Shown here piece by piece: positions 42,674 to 45,801 of a stretch of 45,801 nucleotides of DNA. The first letter of the stretch is position 1. Every line of letters begins with the position of its first letter. Location of the stretch: NCBI GenBank assembly GCA_900552715.1, contig USAV01000003.1:1-45801 (forward strand). Reading direction: 5' to 3'. The position numbers and the translations under genes are program-made. Under the pieces are notes generated by a model. That model was not told the origin of the DNA, did not search any database, and saw only the letters and a list, made by a program, of their open reading frames with translations. The DNA comes from an uncultured Veillonella sp. GTDB lineage: Bacteria; Bacillota; Negativicutes; Veillonellales; Veillonellaceae.

Positions 42674-42704
42674 TTGACAATTTTTTCCAATGTGATAATA
42701 TTAT
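42674..42704 (+). promoter_or_regulatory. hrcA-grpE-dnaK promoter
   Basis: A perfect -35 TTGACA at 42674-42679. The -10 is less certain: TATTAT at 42699-42704 (19-bp spacing) or AATATT at 42697-42702 (17-bp spacing). The CIRCE operator begins 9 bases downstream, covering the expected transcription start. Confidence 0.75.
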
Positions 42705-42712
42705 ACATGCGA

Positions 42713-42739
42713 TTAGCACTCAAAGTTTATGAGTGCTAA
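42713..42739. promoter_or_regulatory. CIRCE operator (HrcA binding site)
   Basis: TTAGCACTC (42713-42721), a 9-base spacer and GAGTGCTAA (42731-42739) match the CIRCE consensus with no mismatch. HrcA binds here and represses the heat-shock operon; denatured proteins titrate GroEL and inactivate HrcA. It lies 14 bases before the hrcA ATG, so autoregulation is expected. Confidence 0.98.
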
Positions 42740-42753
42740 CAAGAGGTGTCATT

Positions 42754-43770
42754 ATGGATGAAAGAAAACAGCGCATCTTGCGAGCCATAATTGAAGACTA
42801 CGTTAAATCTGCTGAACCGGTAGGGTCAAGAACCATTGCTAAGAATTATAATCTTGGTATAAGTCCGGCAACAGTGCGAAATGAAATGTCCGATTTAGAG
42901 GAGTTAGGCTATTTGGAGCAACCTCATACATCGGCTGGACGTATTCCTTCAGCTAAAGGCTATCGCTTATATGTTGACTCTATGTTGAGTCGACAACCTG
43001 TTCCATTACAGGATGCTGAAAAAATTGAAATGTTATGGAAACATTCCAATGGATCAACGAGTGAGCTCTTCTTAAATATGGCTAAATTATTATCACAAGT
43101 AAGCCATAGCATGAGTTTATTCTTAGCTCCAGCTCATGATAGAGCATTAATCAAATACATTCATGTGTTGCCCCTCGATTCACATCAAGCAGTTATGGTT
43201 GTCATTACTGAGACAGGAGCTCTTGATAATGAATTGATGTACTTTACTGAAGGCGTTTCGCCTGATGTATTACAAAGTTTGGCTATGCAATTTAGCAATG
43301 CATTACAGAATGTAAGTATTGGTCATGTAACGGCTGAAGCGTTAGGAACACTTTTGATTCATATGGAAGGACCCCAAGGGATTTTGATGATCCTTTCAGA
43401 AACATTATTACGAGCAATTAATAAACGTAAGTTGTTCTATTCTGTAGGTACCACGGAGTTGTTAAATCAACCAGAGTTTAAGTCTGTTGAAAAAGTACAA
43501 CCCTTACTTTCATTAGTGGAAGAGCAAAATCAATTGGGACAACTTTTAAAGGATGATTCACCTACACCGGTGAAGGTAAAGATTGGCGATGAAAATGATA
43601 CTGAAGCACTACATTCTATGAGTGTGGTACAAGCTGATTTCACAAATCAAGATCAGCCTATTGGTACACTTGCTATTCTAGGACCGACACGTATGGAATA
43701 CGGTCGTATTATTGGAATGTTGTCTCACATGAAACATATGATGGAATCTATGGTAAAAGAACAAAAATAG
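42754..43770 (+). CDS. hrcA: Heat-inducible transcription repressor HrcA
   Basis: A 338-residue repressor of class I heat-shock genes. The N-terminal winged-helix reads RKQRILRAIIEDYVKSAEPVGSRTIAKNYNLGISPATVRNEMSDLEELGYLEQPHTSAGRIP, quoted here as adjoining motifs of the DNA-binding domain (residues about 4-65). The GAF-like dimerisation domain and inserted domain follow. The frame is open from a GTG at 42733 inside CIRCE, but ATG 42754 with AGAGG 7 bases upstream is the start. It is followed by grpE after 12 bases. Confidence 0.96.
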   Translation: MDERKQRILRAIIEDYVKSAEPVGSRTIAKNYNLGISPATVRNEMSDLEELGYLEQPHTSAGRIPSAKGYRLYVDSMLSRQPVPLQDAEKIEMLWKHSNGSTSELFLNMAKLLSQVSHSMSLFLAPAHDRALIKYIHVLPLDSHQAVMVVITETGALDNELMYFTEGVSPDVLQSLAMQFSNALQNVSIGHVTAEALGTLLIHMEGPQGILMILSETLLRAINKRKLFYSVGTTELLNQPEFKSVEKVQPLLSLVEEQNQLGQLLKDDSPTPVKVKIGDENDTEALHSMSVVQADFTNQDQPIGTLAILGPTRMEYGRIIGMLSHMKHMMESMVKEQK

Positions 43771-43782
43771 AAAGGGTATATA

Positions 43783-44328
43783 ATGGCTGAAGAACAAGAC
43801 ATTAAACAAGAAACAGTAGACGAAACAGCAAATGCTACTAATGTAGAGGAACCGGCTGTGGAAGAAACTGAAGAAGTTGTTGCTGACGCTGCTCACGTAT
43901 TAGATGAGCTTAAAGCAGATTTCGATAATCGATATAAGCGTTTGCAAGCTGACTTTGAAAACTTCAAACGTCGTACTAATCAAGAAAAAGAGCAACTTGC
44001 AGGATATGTTAAAGGGGATGTGCTTACAGATTTACTTCCTGTATTAGATAACTTTGAACGAGCTGTTCAAAGTCCAGCAGAAGGTGACGCTAAGGTATTC
44101 CTTGATGGATTTATCATGATTCATCAAAACTTGATGGCTATGTTATCTAAACATGGTTTAGCCGTTATCGATGCGGTTGGCAAACCATTTGATCCAAATT
44201 TCCATCAAGCGATTATGCGAGTACCGTCAGATAAATATGAATCTGATACGGTATGTGAAGTATTGCAAACTGGCTATACTGTTGATGGTCGTTGTATTCG
44301 TCCAGCAATGGTAAAAGTTGTTGAATAG
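43783..44328 (+). CDS. grpE: GrpE nucleotide-exchange factor
   Basis: A 181-residue co-chaperone that releases ADP from DnaK. An acidic, low-complexity N-terminus (about 1-40) leads to a long coiled coil (DELKADFDNRYKRLQADFENFKRRTNQEKEQ). The C-terminal beta domain has LLPVLDNFERAV, GKPFDPNFHQAIMRV and LQTGYTVDGRCIRPAMVKV. Length is normal. It sits between hrcA and dnaK under the CIRCE promoter. Confidence 0.96.
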   Translation: MAEEQDIKQETVDETANATNVEEPAVEETEEVVADAAHVLDELKADFDNRYKRLQADFENFKRRTNQEKEQLAGYVKGDVLTDLLPVLDNFERAVQSPAEGDAKVFLDGFIMIHQNLMAMLSKHGLAVIDAVGKPFDPNFHQAIMRVPSDKYESDTVCEVLQTGYTVDGRCIRPAMVKVVE

Positions 44329-44356
44329 ATTATAAAGGTTTTAGGAGGCATATATT

Positions 44357-45801
44357 ATGGCAAAGGTAATTGGTATTGATTTAGGTACTACAAACTCTTG
44401 TGTTGCGGTTATGGAAGGCGGCGAACCTACGGTTATTACTAACCAAGAAGGCGCGCGTACAACTCCTTCCGTTGTTGGTTTTGCAAAAAATGGCGAACGT
44501 TTAGTTGGTCAATTAGCTAAACGTCAAGCTGTATCTAACCCAGAAAACACAATCATTTCTATTAAACGTCACATGGGTACTGACTACAAAGTAACTGTAG
44601 AAGGTAAATCTTATACACCACAAGAAATTTCTGCTATGATTCTTCAAAAAATCAAAGCTGATGCAGAAGCTTACTTGGGCGAACCTGTAAAACAAGCTGT
44701 TATTACAGTTCCAGCATACTTTACAGATGCTCAACGTCAAGCTACAAAAGACGCTGGTGCGATTGCTGGTCTTGAAGTGCTTCGTATCATCAACGAACCT
44801 ACAGCAGCTGCTCTTGCATATGGTGTAGATAAAGATGAAGACGGTAAAGTTCTTGTATTTGACCTTGGTGGTGGTACATTCGACGTATCTATTCTTGAAC
44901 TTGGTGATGGCGTATTTGAAGTATTGGCAACATCTGGTAATAACCATCTTGGTGGCGATGACTTCGACCAACGCATTATGAACTACCTTATTGAAGAATT
45001 CAAAAAAGAAACTGGTATCGATTTATCCAATGATAAATTAGCTGATCAACGTTTAAAAGAAGCTGCTGAAAAAGCTAAAATTGAATTATCTGGCGTAGCT
45101 AGCACAAATATCAACTTGCCATTCATCACAGCTGATGCTACTGGTCCTAAACACTTGGATGTAACATTGACTCGTGCTAAATTCGAAGAATTGACAGCTG
45201 ATTTGGTACAAGCTACTATTGAACCTACTCGTAAAGCTATGAACGATGCTGGTTTATCTGCATCCGATATCGATAAAGTATTGTTAGTTGGTGGTTCTAG
45301 CCGTATTCCAGCTGTACAAGAAGCTATTAAAAAAGTATTGGGTAAAGAACCAACTAAAAACGTTAACCCTGATGAATGTGTAGCTATCGGTGCTGCTATT
45401 CAAGGTGGTGTATTAGTAGGTGAAGTAAAAGACGTATTGTTACTTGATGTAACTCCATTGTCTCTTGGTATCGAAACAATGGGTGGTGTATTCACACGTA
45501 TTATCGATCGTAACACTACAATTCCTACATCTAAATCTCAAGTATTCTCCACTGCAGCAGATAACCAACCATCTGTAGATATCCATGTATTGCAAGGTGA
45601 ACGTGAGTTCGCAGCAGATAATAAAACATTGGGTCGCTTCAACTTGGATGGTATCCCAGCAGCTCCTCGTGGGGTTCCACAAATCGAAGTAACATTCGAC
45701 ATCGATGCTAACGGTATCGTACACGTAAAAGCTAAAGATTTGGGTACTCAAAAAGAACAAAAAATTACAATTACTTCTTCTAGCGGCTTGAAAGAAGACG
45801 A
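44357..45801 (+). CDS. dnaK: Molecular chaperone DnaK (3' end beyond window)
   Basis: 481 codons of an expected 610 or so are present. The Hsp70 ATPase domain is complete: VIGIDLGTTNSCVAVMEGG, AVITVPAYFTDAQRQATKDAG, INEPTAAALAYG, VFDLGGGTFDVSIL and VLLVGGSSRIPAVQEA. The linker DVLLLDVTPLSLGIET and most of the substrate-binding beta domain follow (to SSSGLKEDE). The helical lid is outside. The segment IKRHMGTDYKVTVEGK lacks the about 23-residue insert seen at this place in proteobacterial DnaK, a Firmicutes-type signature. AGGAGG precedes the ATG by 8 bases. Confidence 0.98.
   Translation, partial: MAKVIGIDLGTTNSCVAVMEGGEPTVITNQEGARTTPSVVGFAKNGERLVGQLAKRQAVSNPENTIISIKRHMGTDYKVTVEGKSYTPQEISAMILQKIKADAEAYLGEPVKQAVITVPAYFTDAQRQATKDAGAIAGLEVLRIINEPTAAALAYGVDKDEDGKVLVFDLGGGTFDVSILELGDGVFEVLATSGNNHLGGDDFDQRIMNYLIEEFKKETGIDLSNDKLADQRLKEAAEKAKIELSGVASTNINLPFITADATGPKHLDVTLTRAKFEELTADLVQATIEPTRKAMNDAGLSASDIDKVLLVGGSSRIPAVQEAIKKVLGKEPTKNVNPDECVAIGAAIQGGVLVGEVKDVLLLDVTPLSLGIETMGGVFTRIIDRNTTIPTSKSQVFSTAADNQPSVDIHVLQGEREFAADNKTLGRFNLDGIPAAPRGVPQIEVTFDIDANGIVHVKAKDLGTQKEQKITITSSSGLKED

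Noticed and set aside
44513..44976. Two minus-strand frames opposite dnaK
   Set aside because: Same codon-bias artefact; dnaK is unambiguous on the plus strand.

Overview
The window looks like a chromosomal contig end from a Veillonella-like member of the Negativicutes (Firmicutes with an outer membrane). The evidence is low-GC, AT-biased codon use, Firmicutes gene order throughout, a DnaK without the insert typical of proteobacterial DnaK, and protein sequences that read as Negativicutes. The genus is inference from familiarity with the sequences, not a search result. The first 72 bases are not genomic: they are an Illumina/Nextera P7 adapter with its index and transposon end.

Layout. (a) 73-3942: a truncated minus-strand rqcH (NFACT family), then yicC-remA-gmk-rpoZ, a terminator hairpin, and coaBC. 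(b) 3943-5539: a decayed sulfate-permease (SulP) remnant, then a promoter, a SAM-I riboswitch with its terminator, metK and a second terminator. (c) 5588-16641: priA-def-fmt-DUF116-rsmB-rlmN-PP2C phosphatase-prkC-rsgA-rpe, an overlapping or tightly packed operon in the order known from Bacillus, with a DUF116 gene inserted. (d) 16746-26616: rpsB (own promoter and structured leader), tsf, then pyrH-frr-small ORF-uppS-cdsA-dxr-rseP-ispG-proS. (e) 26627-37399: PHP phosphoesterase, a P-loop/Asp23 fusion protein, miaB-mutS-mutL-RsmJ-like methyltransferase-miaA-aluminium-resistance-type PLP enzyme. (f) 37411-42333: mnmA with a hairpin-rich leader, lepA with a displaced Shine-Dalgarno, hemW, and a small siroheme/4Fe-4S protein. 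(g) 42334-45801: an AT-rich regulatory region with a perfect CIRCE operator, then hrcA-grpE-dnaK (dnaK cut by the window end).

How the genes work together. Most are core functions: translation (rpsB, tsf, frr, def, fmt, proS, lepA, rsmB, rlmN, rsgA, miaA, miaB, mnmA), envelope precursor synthesis (uppS, cdsA, dxr, ispG, rseP), replication restart and mismatch repair (priA, mutS, mutL), Ser/Thr phosphosignalling (PP2C/PrkC), cofactors (coaBC, metK) and heat shock (hrcA-grpE-dnaK). No tRNA, rRNA, CRISPR array, intact mobile element or phage gene was seen.

I found no dramatic new system. The less ordinary items are the P-loop/Asp23 fusion, the minimal sulfite/nitrite-reductase half protein between hemW and hrcA, the small conserved-looking ORF between frr and uppS, the leaders of mnmA, lepA and rpsB, the SulP remnant before the SAM riboswitch, and the long inverted repeat upstream of hrcA.
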